Positions 1 through 11,294 of a stretch of 64,000 nt of DNA are shown piece after piece (within the stretch, counting starts at the first letter, position 1; every line of letters begins with the position of its first letter). The DNA is from Dictyobacter arantiisoli. Lineage in GTDB: Bacteria > Chloroflexota > Ktedonobacteria > Ktedonobacterales > Ktedonobacteraceae. The DNA lies in NCBI RefSeq assembly GCF_008326305.1, contig NZ_BIXY01000015.1, positions 31,738 to 95,737 of the forward strand, written 5' to 3'. The notes below the pieces were generated by a model, which worked only from the letters and a program-made list of their open reading frames with translations, was not told the DNA's origin and ran no database searches. A program made the translations under genes and the position numbers.

Positions 1-804
1 TATGTGATGGGGATTGTGAATGCAACGCCCGATTCTTTTTCTGGTGATGGCTTACAAACTGCTGTGGATTGGGTCCAGCGTGCTGTAGAGCAAGCCCGGC
101 ATTTTGTGGCACAGGGAGCGCGGTTTATCGACGTCGGTGGGGAATCTACCAATCCCCATGCGACCTTTGTAGAGGTGGCAGAGGAAGCTGCCCGTGTTGT
201 TCCAGTTATCCAGGCGCTACGGACGGCACTACCAGCGGAAATAATTATTTCGATAGACACATATAAAGCAGCAGTGGCCTCTCAGGCCCTTGAGGCAGGG
301 GCGGACATGATTAATGATATCTGGGGGCTACAGCATGATCCTGAGATGGCTACCGTTGCTCATGAGCATGCTGTGCCGGTAATCTTGATGGCGAATATGC
401 GTGGCTCTACCAGATACGAGATTGTGAGTGATGTCATCCGTTTTTTATCCGCCTCGATTGAGCGTGCATTGAAAGCTGGCATTGCCTGGGAGCGGATTAT
501 GGTTGATCCAGGCATCGGGTTTGGTACAACGCCTGAAGAAAACTTGATACTGCTTCGCCGCCTGGGCGAGTTGCGTGTGCTGGGACGGCCCATACTATTG
601 GGTACTTCGCGCAAAGCGACAATTGGTCTGGTACTGGGCGGTTTGCCACCATCAGAACGATTAGAGGGAACGGCTGCCACTGTGGCCTCAGGCATTACTC
701 AGGGGGCGGATATCGTTCGTGTGCATGATGTACCTGAAATCATGCGCGTTGTGAAAATGAGCGATGCTATTGTGCGCGGAACATGGTCACAAACTGAGGT
801 GTAA
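1..804 (+). CDS. folP: Dihydropteroate synthase, 5' end outside window
   Basis: Condenses 6-hydroxymethyl-7,8-dihydropterin diphosphate with p-aminobenzoate to dihydropteroate in folate synthesis (cytoplasm). The frame is open from base 1 and reads YVMGIVNATPDSFSGDG, the pterin-binding signature that normally sits about 10-20 residues into the protein, so the true start lies upstream. Other family marks: GGESTNP (a variant of the usual STRPG), DMINDIWG, DPGIGFGTTPEEN, LLGTSRKATIG, and EGTAATVASGITQGADIVRVHDV near the C-terminus. It ends 16 bases before folC, and the pair forms a folate operon. The family call is firm. Only the N-terminus is unknown. Confidence 0.95.
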   Translation, partial: YVMGIVNATPDSFSGDGLQTAVDWVQRAVEQARHFVAQGARFIDVGGESTNPHATFVEVAEEAARVVPVIQALRTALPAEIIISIDTYKAAVASQALEAGADMINDIWGLQHDPEMATVAHEHAVPVILMANMRGSTRYEIVSDVIRFLSASIERALKAGIAWERIMVDPGIGFGTTPEENLILLRRLGELRVLGRPILLGTSRKATIGLVLGGLPPSERLEGTAATVASGITQGADIVRVHDVPEIMRVVKMSDAIVRGTWSQTEV

Positions 805-820
805 AAAGGAGAGCACTCTT

Positions 821-2239
821 ATGAATTATCAAGCAGCATTAGATTATATTTATGGTTTTACCGATTATGAACGCAGTGGAAAATATACCAGAGATCGTAC
901 TGAAAATATTTCGCGCGAGGTTGAATTATTAAAGTTATTGGGTAATCCCCAGGAACAGTATAGCAATACATTGATTGCGGGTACCAAAGGAAAAGGCTCA
1001 ACAGCTGCTTATATAGAGCGTGTGTTACGTGCGGCAGGCCTGCGCACTGGCCTGTATACCCAGCCTGATTTACACACGTTCCGTGAACGATCACAGGTTA
1101 GCGGTCGGCTGATTAGTGAGCAAGAGGTAGCGGATCTGATACCAGAGCTACGTACAGCGGTTGAGCATATTCAGTCCAGGGAAGCATTTGGTCCATTTAT
1201 TACCTATGAAGTAGGCACTGCACTGGCTTTCCTGTATTTCGCACGTCAGCAGGTTCAACATGCCGTTGTCGAGGTGGGCCTGGGAGGACGCCTGGATGCG
1301 ACCAACGTTACCCATCCTCTGGTTTCGGTCATAGCTTCGATTAGCTATGATCATATGAGTATTCTTGGTGATACGCTGGCAAAAATCGCGACCGAAAAGG
1401 CGGGCATCATTAAACAGAATGGCATTGTGGTGACTTCAGCCCAGTCTCCAGAAGCTCTGCTGGCAATTGCTGAGATTGCTCGTCAGCGGCAAGCCCAGAT
1501 GATACGAATTGGAAGTATAGCGGGTGATCCAGCTGAAGCTGAAGTGGCAGCCGGTAAATTACCTCCTTTGAGTTATCACTATCAGGTGCTTGAGCAGCAT
1601 GAGACTGGACAACGCTTCTCAATACAAACCCCTGCTGGTAGCTATATGGATCTGGAGACACCGTTAGTCGGTGTGCATCAGGTGGAGAATGCAACGCTGG
1701 CCCTGGCAACGTTGGAGGCTTTACGTGAGAAAGGGATTGCATGGGATGAGGCGGCCTTACGCGCCGGATTTGCGGCAGTACGTTGGCCTGCACGTATTCA
1801 GATTGTGGGACGCGCACCGACTATTGTGGTTGATGGCGCTCATAACGCTGACTCAATGCAAAAATTACTGGCAACCTTGCATTCAATCTTCGAGGCCCAT
1901 CGTGTGCTGTGTGTGGTCGGAGTGAATAAGGATAAAGATCTCTCTCATATGATACAGGAACTGGCGCAGGTTGATGCAGTCATTCTTACACATGCTAATA
2001 ATCCACGTGCTGTGTCGCCAGTTGAACTACAGGCACTTTTTGAGGAATATGCACCACATGTACCGATCTATCTGGCTGAAACCACGAACCAGGCACTAGA
2101 TCTGGCGCTAGATCTGGCTGACCAACATGATCTGATTTGTGCGACCGGTTCGCTCTATCTGGCGGGTGAGGCGTTACGCTGGGCTGCGGCCCATGGCGAT
2201 GCTGTGGCTGCCTCGGGCATCGAGGGGACCGATCATTAA
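821..2239 (+). CDS. folC: Bifunctional folylpolyglutamate/dihydrofolate synthase
   Basis: Mur-ligase-type enzyme that adds glutamate to dihydropteroate or folates using ATP. The start is ATG 821, with AAAAGGAG just upstream at about 805-812. An in-frame start at 764 would overlap folP and has no ribosome-binding site. The 472-residue product has the P-loop GTKGKGS at residues 54-60, SYDHMSILGDTLAKIATEKAGIIK in the central domain, and VVDGAHNADSM at the start of the C-terminal Mur ligase domain. Length is a little above the usual ~430. Co-transcribed with folP and ended by a strong hairpin. Whether it also acts as dihydrofolate synthase is inferred from context, because no separate folC-like gene is visible. 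Confidence 0.95.
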   Translation: MNYQAALDYIYGFTDYERSGKYTRDRTENISREVELLKLLGNPQEQYSNTLIAGTKGKGSTAAYIERVLRAAGLRTGLYTQPDLHTFRERSQVSGRLISEQEVADLIPELRTAVEHIQSREAFGPFITYEVGTALAFLYFARQQVQHAVVEVGLGGRLDATNVTHPLVSVIASISYDHMSILGDTLAKIATEKAGIIKQNGIVVTSAQSPEALLAIAEIARQRQAQMIRIGSIAGDPAEAEVAAGKLPPLSYHYQVLEQHETGQRFSIQTPAGSYMDLETPLVGVHQVENATLALATLEALREKGIAWDEAALRAGFAAVRWPARIQIVGRAPTIVVDGAHNADSMQKLLATLHSIFEAHRVLCVVGVNKDKDLSHMIQELAQVDAVILTHANNPRAVSPVELQALFEEYAPHVPIYLAETTNQALDLALDLADQHDLICATGSLYLAGEALRWAAAHGDAVAASGIEGTDH

Positions 2240-2287
2240 AGCTTAATGGTAGCCTTCACCGTTACGGTAAAGGCTACCATTAAGCTT
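2239..2287. terminator. Bidirectional hairpin terminator between folC and the AsnB-like gene
   Basis: Perfect 18-bp inverted repeat (2239-2256 with 2270-2287). The 13-base middle can itself partly pair (ACCG/CGGT). It overlaps the folC stop codon and lies 5 bases from the end of the convergent gene, so it probably ends transcription from both sides. The U-tract is weak. Confidence 0.75.
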
Positions 2288-2292
2288 TATAT

Positions 2293-3873
2293 TTATGACC
2301 AGCCTTCGATAGAGAATAATGTGTAGAGGAGTTGGGTGGTGAAGATAAAGAGGAGGTCTGCTGAAATGGCTTTGTGGGCTGCTTGCTGTTGCAGGAGCAT
2401 TTGAACTGTTTGTGGATTGAAGATGCCGGTCTGACGAATCGCTTCTGGTGTCAGGGTATGGGCGATGCTGGCAGTATTGCATATTTGTTCTGGCGTAGGA
2501 GCCGGGATGTTAAGCGGAAGGATGGCTGGATGCGCTGGAATGTCCAACTGCTCATGTTGTAGCAGCGCGGTAAGAATGCCTTTGTCTTGTAGCAGGTTTG
2601 CGCTGTTGACCATTGTTTCCATGACATATGGCGTTAGAAATGGTGAGCGGAGTACCATGCTTTCGTGGATTGCGAGTTGTTGCCAGGGCAGCATCAGCCT
2701 ATCAGCCAGGTCGAGGTGGAGACCAAGATAATGCTGGCTTTGGAGACTATCTGGAAACTGTCTGGCCCGACGGATCAATTTTTGGGCGTGACGTGTCTCT
2801 TCCCATGCTTCCTCCTTCTGTAGCTGTTGCCTGACGTCTCCTGACCAGAGTTGGGAACTGATGCTTTCTGCTGGCATACGCGGTTGCCTAAGGGCGGTCA
2901 GCCAATCTTCTCTTTCTGGCTGGAGCGGATCTGAGGTGGTTAATCCGAGCAGTGCCTGGGCACCCAGCCCGCTAAAAGCGATGCGTGCTCCAGTGATCTG
3001 AGCTGCCGTATGCAGAAGCTGATAGATCGCAAGGGAGCGTGTATCACGGCAAGGCGCTTCGATCCCCAGTAATGTGGCGTTCCAGCCCTCTGGATCACTA
3101 TTGGCAGTGATCGCCAGGAGGGATAAATCGTACATGTCTGTGACTCGTTGCACGTTTTTCCATGCTTTGGTAGCTAACATTTTTGATGTACCCAATGCGG
3201 CTGCAGAAAGCGGTTCTTGGATGTGAGATGCCAGATAGGCTGCGACCAAACTGGAGGCGGAACTGCCACTGATGAGACTGATGATCTTGTCGTGTGAGGG
3301 TTGTAATGAACTGATGGCTTGTTTGAGTAGTGTTTGAACGTTTGCTGCCAGATCTTCATGTGGAAGTGGAGCGACCAGTGAAAAATCGCTGGCCGGGCTG
3401 ACCACTGTTTTAGTGTGTTGCCAGCGTAGAATAGAGCCTGCTGGTACGACGTGAATATCTTTAAAGGCTGTCCAGGGGGCAGGGATAAAGCCATGGCGTC
3501 TCAGGGCCTCCAGGGCCGCGATATGCAGGCACCGGGGAACCCCAACTGCAAAGAGGGCTTTGATCTCGCTGGCAAAGAGCAAATTGCCTGGAGCTGGCCA
3601 ATCTTCAATGTAGAAGAGCGGATAGGCACCTGTCAGCGGACGTCGATAGACCAGGGTACGGCGATCGGGCACCCAGTCCAGTACCGCTGATTCCTTCTGT
3701 TGCGGCATACTGTAGGCCGTATCAGCAAAGGCGATAAGCCCGGACCCGGCCTGGACACTGCGTGCGGTTTCCCCGCCATGCCGTTCCAGTATGCCGCCCA
3801 TTGCCGTTAAGGTCTGTTCAATAATCTCCGGTGGTACTTGTTCGCCTGTCAGCCATCCTGCGAGCACGGGCAT
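2293..3873 (-). CDS. Degenerate asparagine synthetase-like protein (probable pseudoenzyme)
   Basis: 526 residues laid out like glutamine-hydrolysing asparagine synthetase (AsnB): an N-terminal Ntn-hydrolase-like half (RPLTGAYPLFYIED..LLFASEIKALFA) and a C-terminal synthetase-like half. The key residues are gone. There is no Cys after the start Met. The pyrophosphate loop SGGLDS is replaced by SGSSASS, and the GEGADELFGG-type motif by SGLGAQALLGL. Catalysis of either half reaction is therefore unlikely, though a scaffold or regulatory role is possible. The start is ATG 3873, with AGAAAGG 10 bases upstream. A TTG 21 bases earlier (3894) is in frame but has no ribosome-binding site. It lies 52 bp downstream of a small acidic gene, probably the same transcript. 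The reading frame is intact over the full length, so it is not a decaying pseudogene. Confidence 0.75.
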   Translation of the reverse strand: MPVLAGWLTGEQVPPEIIEQTLTAMGGILERHGGETARSVQAGSGLIAFADTAYSMPQQKESAVLDWVPDRRTLVYRRPLTGAYPLFYIEDWPAPGNLLFASEIKALFAVGVPRCLHIAALEALRRHGFIPAPWTAFKDIHVVPAGSILRWQHTKTVVSPASDFSLVAPLPHEDLAANVQTLLKQAISSLQPSHDKIISLISGSSASSLVAAYLASHIQEPLSAAALGTSKMLATKAWKNVQRVTDMYDLSLLAITANSDPEGWNATLLGIEAPCRDTRSLAIYQLLHTAAQITGARIAFSGLGAQALLGLTTSDPLQPEREDWLTALRQPRMPAESISSQLWSGDVRQQLQKEEAWEETRHAQKLIRRARQFPDSLQSQHYLGLHLDLADRLMLPWQQLAIHESMVLRSPFLTPYVMETMVNSANLLQDKGILTALLQHEQLDIPAHPAILPLNIPAPTPEQICNTASIAHTLTPEAIRQTGIFNPQTVQMLLQQQAAHKAISADLLFIFTTQLLYTLFSIEGWS

Positions 3874-3925
3874 TGGTTCATCGCCTTTCTGCAATCACCG
3901 GGCTATTTTAGCCGTTATGTGTGTC

Positions 3926-4198
3926 CTATCTATTATCAACTAGCGGGACATCTGAGCGGCGTATCCAATTTTTATTGTAATAGGCATAGGTATCATCGCG
4001 ATCATAGTATTCATTCGTCAGGTCACACTCGGTCCAGTTTTCCTCAGTGCCCTGTTCGGCTAGCTTTTTAACGACAGCTTTGATGACATCAGGCCCCTCG
4101 GTGCGATCGACACCTGGAAAGAGTTCTTCGGTTACATCACCATCAAACTCAACCACTTGATTTTTTTTCGTGCCACGTAAAATATAGTACACGTACAT
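3926..4198 (-). CDS. Hypothetical 90-residue acidic protein
   Basis: Unrecognised. ATG start behind AGGAGAG with good spacing. The product begins MYVYYILRGTKKNQVVEFDG and is rich in Asp/Glu, Tyr and Asn, with no signal peptide, membrane span or Cys pair. The N-terminal half looks like a small beta-rich domain and the C-terminal half is polar (YYDRDDTYAYYNKNW). It precedes the AsnB-like pseudoenzyme on the same strand with a 52-bp gap, suggesting a two-gene unit. The function cannot be given. Confidence 0.6.
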   Translation of the reverse strand: MYVYYILRGTKKNQVVEFDGDVTEELFPGVDRTEGPDVIKAVVKKLAEQGTEENWTECDLTNEYYDRDDTYAYYNKNWIRRSDVPLVDNR

Positions 4199-4689
4199 CT
4201 TTGAATTCTCTCCTGCCTCGTATTTGATGAACGCTGGTCATACCTCTGGATCTCTCGCGATTCAGTCACGATATTCCCGCTCATAGAATGAAAGTAACTG
4301 GATCATACCATAACCACGTGGCTCTGTTAAGATGATTTTTTTCTGTGCTTGTTCTCCTATTTTTGCGATGTCTTTTGTGCTCCTGGAAGATAATATCCAG
4401 GATAAATCCTTCCCGACATTGTCTTTCTTTGCAAAATTTTAATGCCTTTAGCCTGTATACATATGTTATACTATAGATGCTTGCTCTGGCTTTTATCCAC
4501 GAATGAGGGCACTTTTACCTGTGGTCATAAACCGATTTTCTGCCAAAAGCCTTTTTTGTTGAATTTTCCGTGATCGCATGGTACATTTAACTATATCAGT
4601 AGATTAGAACATACGTACAATTTGTTGTAAGGTATGAGGAAGCTACCTGTCAGGGACAGAATGAAACAAGAACATTATAGGAGTTTTTA
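4199..4689. other. Divergent intergenic region without genes
   Basis: AT-rich spacer between the divergent 90-residue gene and the C39-like gene. It contains several TATACT/TATAGT-like hexamers around 4455-4475 that could serve as -10 boxes, but none is paired with a convincing -35. No coding sequence or RNA gene was recognised. Confidence 0.4.
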
Positions 4690-5730
4690 ATGACTATTGT
4701 CCTGGTTACGCTTTTGGCAATAGCTATTACGCTAGTTTTGGCAGGATTATTCCTTTCACCCAAACCTCAAGCACCTGTACAACAAGATTTACCCTATGCT
4801 ACTCGCAATGGTACTCGTGTGTATCGCAGTGTGAGTAGCCAGGCTTATAAACCAGAAAAAAATGTTCGTTTGCAGCGCACAGCCAGGATAGATACTAACT
4901 ACCGGCCGACTAAATCCTACAAGCGATCTCTCGATCAGTATGGGGCCTCTTTTTCATCCAGCAATTTTGCCCATTTTCGTTCTTTACTCAATGTGAAGCA
5001 ATTAATTTCGCCTCGTGATGGGGAACCAACTCCATGGTTGGGCATTTGTTTGATTCTTATTGCAATGTTTGGCCTGGGGATGTATTCACTCCAACCATTG
5101 TTTGCTGCGCGCTCCAATGCCAGCGTTATTTCCCCATTTTGGACGGAAACATCTCCTGGAGCCACTCCTCTTGCTACTCCTCAGACTGCTTCAAAGTCCG
5201 TTGATACTAATTCACCACCGGTATTTACCTCTGCCGGTGCTTCGCAGGCGCTGGTTCGCGTGAATCAAATGTCTGCGAGCCAATATAATTCTAACGATGA
5301 ATTTAATACGTGGTCGGCGGCTGCATGCTCGGCTGCTTCAATGACCGAGGTTATTAACGCCTATAAACACACGAATTATCGTGTTACTGATATTCTCAAA
5401 GTAGAATCTGGCCTGCATCAAATTACCCCGGAGCTTGGTTTGTTGGATGCCAATGGTATTGATGCGACGGTAGATAAATTCGGTTTTAAAGCCTTCCATT
5501 TGCAAAACGCAACGTTAGATGAAATTATCAGTATTGCGAATAAGGGTCGTCCTGTCATTGTCAGTTATCCACCACCACGAGTTGAGGGCGGCCATATCCT
5601 GGTTCTGCGTGGCGGCCAGGGAAATAATGTCTATATGGCTGATTCATCCCTGCTGAATAAAGCCGTTATGACGCGCGCTGATTTCTCTTATTATTGGGGT
5701 GGTTTTGCTGTCGTCGTCACACCTAAATAG
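4690..5730 (+). CDS. Membrane-anchored C39-like cysteine peptidase
   Basis: 346 residues. Membrane span at residues 2-22, a basic linker, a second span at about 117-138 (LGICLILIAMFGLGMYSLQPL), then a Ser/Thr/Pro-rich stretch and a C-terminal papain-fold domain. The domain reads like the peptidase C39_2 family: WSAAACSAASMTEV supplies the Cys nucleophile, GGHILVLRGG the His, and VYMADSS the Asp, followed by YYWGGFAVVV. The catalytic domain is predicted outside the cell if both spans are real. ATG start behind AGGAG (4679-4683). It stands alone, with large spacers on both sides. No bacteriocin precursor or ABC transporter is adjacent, so a processing role like that of ABC-fused C39 domains is not supported. 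Substrate unknown. Confidence 0.7.
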   Translation: MTIVLVTLLAIAITLVLAGLFLSPKPQAPVQQDLPYATRNGTRVYRSVSSQAYKPEKNVRLQRTARIDTNYRPTKSYKRSLDQYGASFSSSNFAHFRSLLNVKQLISPRDGEPTPWLGICLILIAMFGLGMYSLQPLFAARSNASVISPFWTETSPGATPLATPQTASKSVDTNSPPVFTSAGASQALVRVNQMSASQYNSNDEFNTWSAAACSAASMTEVINAYKHTNYRVTDILKVESGLHQITPELGLLDANGIDATVDKFGFKAFHLQNATLDEIISIANKGRPVIVSYPPPRVEGGHILVLRGGQGNNVYMADSSLLNKAVMTRADFSYYWGGFAVVVTPK

Positions 5731-5797
5731 CTTGTGATAGCGTAATCATTTGCTCGACTCAGGTGAAATGAAAAAAACATGCTAGATCGGCCATGCG

Positions 5798-5913
5798 TCA
5801 TCCCGAAGTTGATACCATTGGGAAACCCTCCGTTCTCTCCTGGCAGAACGACAAAGCCGCGCTCAATTTGAGTTCTGCAGAGAAGTTTCCCAACGGTATC
5901 AAGTTTGGGATGA
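5798..5913. repeat. Long imperfect palindrome, MITE-like
   Basis: The arms 5798-5826 and 5885-5913 match at 26 of 29 positions as an inverted repeat with ends TCATCCC/GGGATGA. The inner bases continue the symmetry imperfectly (TTCTCT..CAGAAC against GTTCTG..AGAGAA), leaving a short centre. The size (116 bp), terminal inverted repeats and absence of coding content are those of a miniature inverted-repeat element or large REP. No target-site duplication is obvious at the ends. Confidence 0.6.
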
Positions 5914-6054
5914 CTTATGTAATATAATCCTTGACATCATTTGTGTGAGGCACATATATTTCATATGTGAATAAAAAGTAGACGAGATTGTTGACAAGGG
6001 TGTGCTGCTCTACGAACAATCGATGTGTTAATCCCCATGTTTGGGGTCTCCATA

Positions 6055-6118
6055 AATTTGACACTGCTGGCAAACTCCTGGGACGTGTTTTGCTTGAGTT
6101 TGCCAGCAGTGTCAAATT
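6055..6118. repeat. Perfect 23-bp inverted repeat hairpin
   Basis: The arms 6055-6077 and 6096-6118 are exact reverse complements separated by 18 bases. No run of T follows on either side, so it is not a simple intrinsic terminator. It could be a mobile palindromic element or the joined ends of a lost insertion. Confidence 0.7.
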
Positions 6119-6326
6119 CGGGTGAAGATCAGTTCTCTGAGCTCAAAAACGAGCCCGTTCTTTCTCACTTTTATTGTATCACCTCCTGTCTACTAGCACA
6201 CTGTCTTTTTGGACGATTTTTTTTGGCGTTCTTTCCCCTATACTCAGGTGGAAGCGACCCACTCTGGCGCATCTGCGGTGAACGCTCTCCTTTGAGCAAA
6301 GATACCTCTCATGTTTGTGCTCAAAA

Positions 6327-6352
6327 AGCACATGCTTCAGCGGGCATGTGCT
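6327..6352. repeat. 9-bp stem hairpin
   Basis: AGCACATGC at 6327-6335 pairs exactly with GCATGTGCT at 6344-6352 over an 8-base loop. The role is unknown. No T-tract follows. Confidence 0.45.
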
Positions 6353-6563
6353 AGACCCTCGTCGTGTGCGAAAGGTGGCCTTACGTGCCGTCACCGCTTA
6401 ATAATAGTGTTGGCGAATACCACAATGGATGGAAACAGGGACGTTGGCGGTCAAAAAACTCCAGCCTGACAGGCAAAATACAACAAAAACTGCCTGGTTT
6501 TGGTACCGTTCCACTCTCAATGTCATTCGCCAACAGAGCCTTAATGGGGCTGTACCAGGCTAG

Positions 6564-9260
<2,697 letters not shown>

Positions 9261-9319
9261 TGGGGAAGATGTTGTTTTCCTCCTGGGGAGCTAAATAAAA
9301 GATGAAAGCCGCCAGGAAG

Positions 9320-9341
9320 GCGGCCCAATCAGGGCCGCTTT
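9320..9341 (+). terminator. Hairpin terminator after rph
   Basis: GCGGCCC (9320-9326) pairs exactly with GGGCCGC (9332-9338) over AATCA, followed by TTTCT. It overlaps an alternative stem, GCCGCC/GGCGGC. The U-tract is short. Confidence 0.6.
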
Positions 9342-9405
9342 CTCAGACGGAAAAGTTATTATATGAGTCAATTTCATAATGTTCAATAGCTAAAGTTGAG
9401 AGAGG

Positions 9406-10239
9406 TTATTCTTCGCTGCCAGGCATGGGCGTTTTTGGCTCTGGTGGTACATGCAATTTGACGCGGCGGAAGCCCTCGGCGAACTGCATCTCCAGTCCTT
9501 TCTTCTCTTTTGCCTCTTTCGCCACCATCGCTGCACGCTCACGAATGCGTTGGCTCATGCTGTCCCGGTCTTCTGGATTAAACTGTGATGCATGGCACAT
9601 CAAGCCTTTTCCCTTTTGATCGATGCTGGTTGTAACATCGACATAGGTGTTGGTGGTTGGGGAATTGAAGAGATAAATTTCATGGACACGGTATGGCTGC
9701 AAGTTTTCCGCCAGCAATTCGCGATAGGAACGTGGATTGCCCGCAAATGGAAAAATGGCATCCAACACGATATTACCCGTGGCACGATGATCGGGATGAT
9801 TGAGATAGCCAGTTGCCTGGGGTTTCTCATCCGGATCGGGTCCCATGATATGGGCGGTAGGATCGTGTGTAAAGACAACACGAGGACGATATTTGCGGAT
9901 CAATTTGACGACGCTGCGGCGTGCCTCTTCGCTATTGACCAGATGCCCATCGTGATTGCGCAAGAACTCAACGGCCTGTACCCCATAGGTTTCGGCTGCT
10001 AAACGTTGTTCCTGTTCGCGCAACAACATAAGCTCTTCATCGTTTTGGCTTGGAATCTCACTGCCTTCAGTGCCATCTGTCATGACAACCCAGACTATCT
10101 TTTTGCCCTGGCTGGCCCATAATGCGCAGGTTGCAGCCGTGCCAAAATCGTTATCATCTGGATGGGCTCCGATGACCATCGCCTCATAATCAGGCGTGGT
10201 TAACATTTCCATCGCGCCCTCAGCCGTTCTATCTCCCAT
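9406..10239 (-). CDS. PIG-L (LmbE-like) family N-acetylglucosaminyl deacetylase
   Basis: 277 residues. The zinc-binding and catalytic motif AHPDDNDFG lies at about residues 24-32 and the second metal ligand NHPDHRATG in the middle, with FTHDPTAH between. Members remove acetyl groups from GlcNAc-type substrates (MshB, BshB, antibiotic deacetylases), and the substrate cannot be told from sequence. It probably starts at ATG 10239, with AAAGG about 11 bases upstream. The lipoate ligase gene lies upstream on the same strand with a short gap, so co-transcription is possible. No other bacillithiol or mycothiol genes are adjacent. Confidence 0.85.
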   Translation of the reverse strand: MGDRTAEGAMEMLTTPDYEAMVIGAHPDDNDFGTAATCALWASQGKKIVWVVMTDGTEGSEIPSQNDEELMLLREQEQRLAAETYGVQAVEFLRNHDGHLVNSEEARRSVVKLIRKYRPRVVFTHDPTAHIMGPDPDEKPQATGYLNHPDHRATGNIVLDAIFPFAGNPRSYRELLAENLQPYRVHEIYLFNSPTTNTYVDVTTSIDQKGKGLMCHASQFNPEDRDSMSQRIRERAAMVAKEAKEKKGLEMQFAEGFRRVKLHVPPEPKTPMPGSEE

Positions 10240-10265
10240 TGTATAAAAAACCTTTCATTGCCTAT

Positions 10266-11054
10266 TTAAATAGTGGTTGAGGATGATTCTACCATCAAGC
10301 GCTGTCGTTCATCAGGGATGAGAACGCGCTCAAATGCTTTAATCACTTCCTCACTAGTAATAACACGTTCAAGTAGGGTATCTAATCCCACTGCGCGCTC
10401 CAATAATCCTGTTTGGAGGAGTGTTTGTTCCTGTTGGGTATGCCCCAATAGCTGCGCGAGGACCTGCGTATCCCATTGTAAAAGCACACCGGCCTGCAGC
10501 AGGCTTCCAGCGCGGCGACGGATCATATCAAATCCCACCACCTTGCGTTGTCCAGAGACCACTTCGTATGGTGAGAGGCTTCCATAGCACGCACGATTCA
10601 TCAAGATTTCATAATCACGAGTCGCGGATTGTTTCCGTAAGGTCCGTTGGGCATGCGCTTCTTCTGGTGGCACTGTGCGAGTCTGCGCTCCCAACTGTGC
10701 CAGAGCCGCTACCCAGGCTTCTCCAAACCAGCGATAAGATTCCACCAGGTCAGGAAGATGCAATGGATGATCCGCTGGTAAGACGACATCTAAACTCAAT
10801 AATGTCGGACCAACAAGGACTGCCGTACCGCCAGCACGTCGATGATAAATAGGCATTGATCCAGCTATGAGTGCGTCTGGATTAATAATGTGCTCTTTTT
10901 GAGAAAAGCCCAGGACAAGTCCAGCAGGCTGAGCCAATGACCAGTAAAGTGTTCCTGGATCTCCTGGCTGAAGCATACGTAACAAGTGTTCGCTCTGTTC
11001 AATGTGTTGCTGTTGATCAGCAATCGTGAGCGGATAGATGAGCCAATTATTCAT
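10266..11054 (-). CDS. Lipoate-protein ligase A family protein
   Basis: Transfers lipoate or octanoate to lipoyl domains of 2-oxoacid dehydrogenases or the glycine cleavage system. BPL/LplA/LipB fold: IYHRRAGGTAVLVGPTLLSLDVVLP is the RRxxGGxxVxH-like core, and SGQRKVVGFDMIRRRAGSLLQAGVLL carries the catalytic Lys. From ATG 11054 (GAAGAG upstream) it has 262 residues. A GTG at 11153 and two internal ATGs would add up to 33 residues, but the conserved fold begins at NNWLIYP. Octanoyltransferase (LipM/LipL type) is an alternative. In the Arg-Arg-Ala motif the usual His after GGxxVx is absent, so it may be a divergent subfamily. Confidence 0.8.
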   Translation of the reverse strand: MNNWLIYPLTIADQQQHIEQSEHLLRMLQPGDPGTLYWSLAQPAGLVLGFSQKEHIINPDALIAGSMPIYHRRAGGTAVLVGPTLLSLDVVLPADHPLHLPDLVESYRWFGEAWVAALAQLGAQTRTVPPEEAHAQRTLRKQSATRDYEILMNRACYGSLSPYEVVSGQRKVVGFDMIRRRAGSLLQAGVLLQWDTQVLAQLLGHTQQEQTLLQTGLLERAVGLDTLLERVITSEEVIKAFERVLIPDERQRLMVESSSTTI

Positions 11055-11294
11055 GTATCTCTTCGAAGCCATACCTGGACGGCTCTCGTAATCCTCTGTA
11101 AACATGCTCGTGTAAACGCTCATGATTCTACCACGAAGATGGCTGAGTGTCACGACTTGCTGGGCTGGAAATAGTTCTGAGGGAGTTCCTTCTTAAATTG
11201 TATGATAAAATGATGAGCATAGAGAAAAGAATGCTTGAGTAGTATTCTGTACATCTTCAATGTGGTTTGTTATTTTGCTATAAGGATAAGTGAC

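Noticed and set aside
6179..6394. 71-codon minus-strand ORF upstream of rph
   Set aside because: No ribosome-binding site and no family resemblance, and it overlaps a hairpin. Treated as chance.
9406..10239. Mycothiol or bacillithiol synthesis (PIG-L deacetylase plus the MshD-like tandem GNAT at 56819)
   Set aside because: The genes are 47 kb apart and no glycosyltransferase or ligase partner of those pathways is present. Both families have many other substrates.
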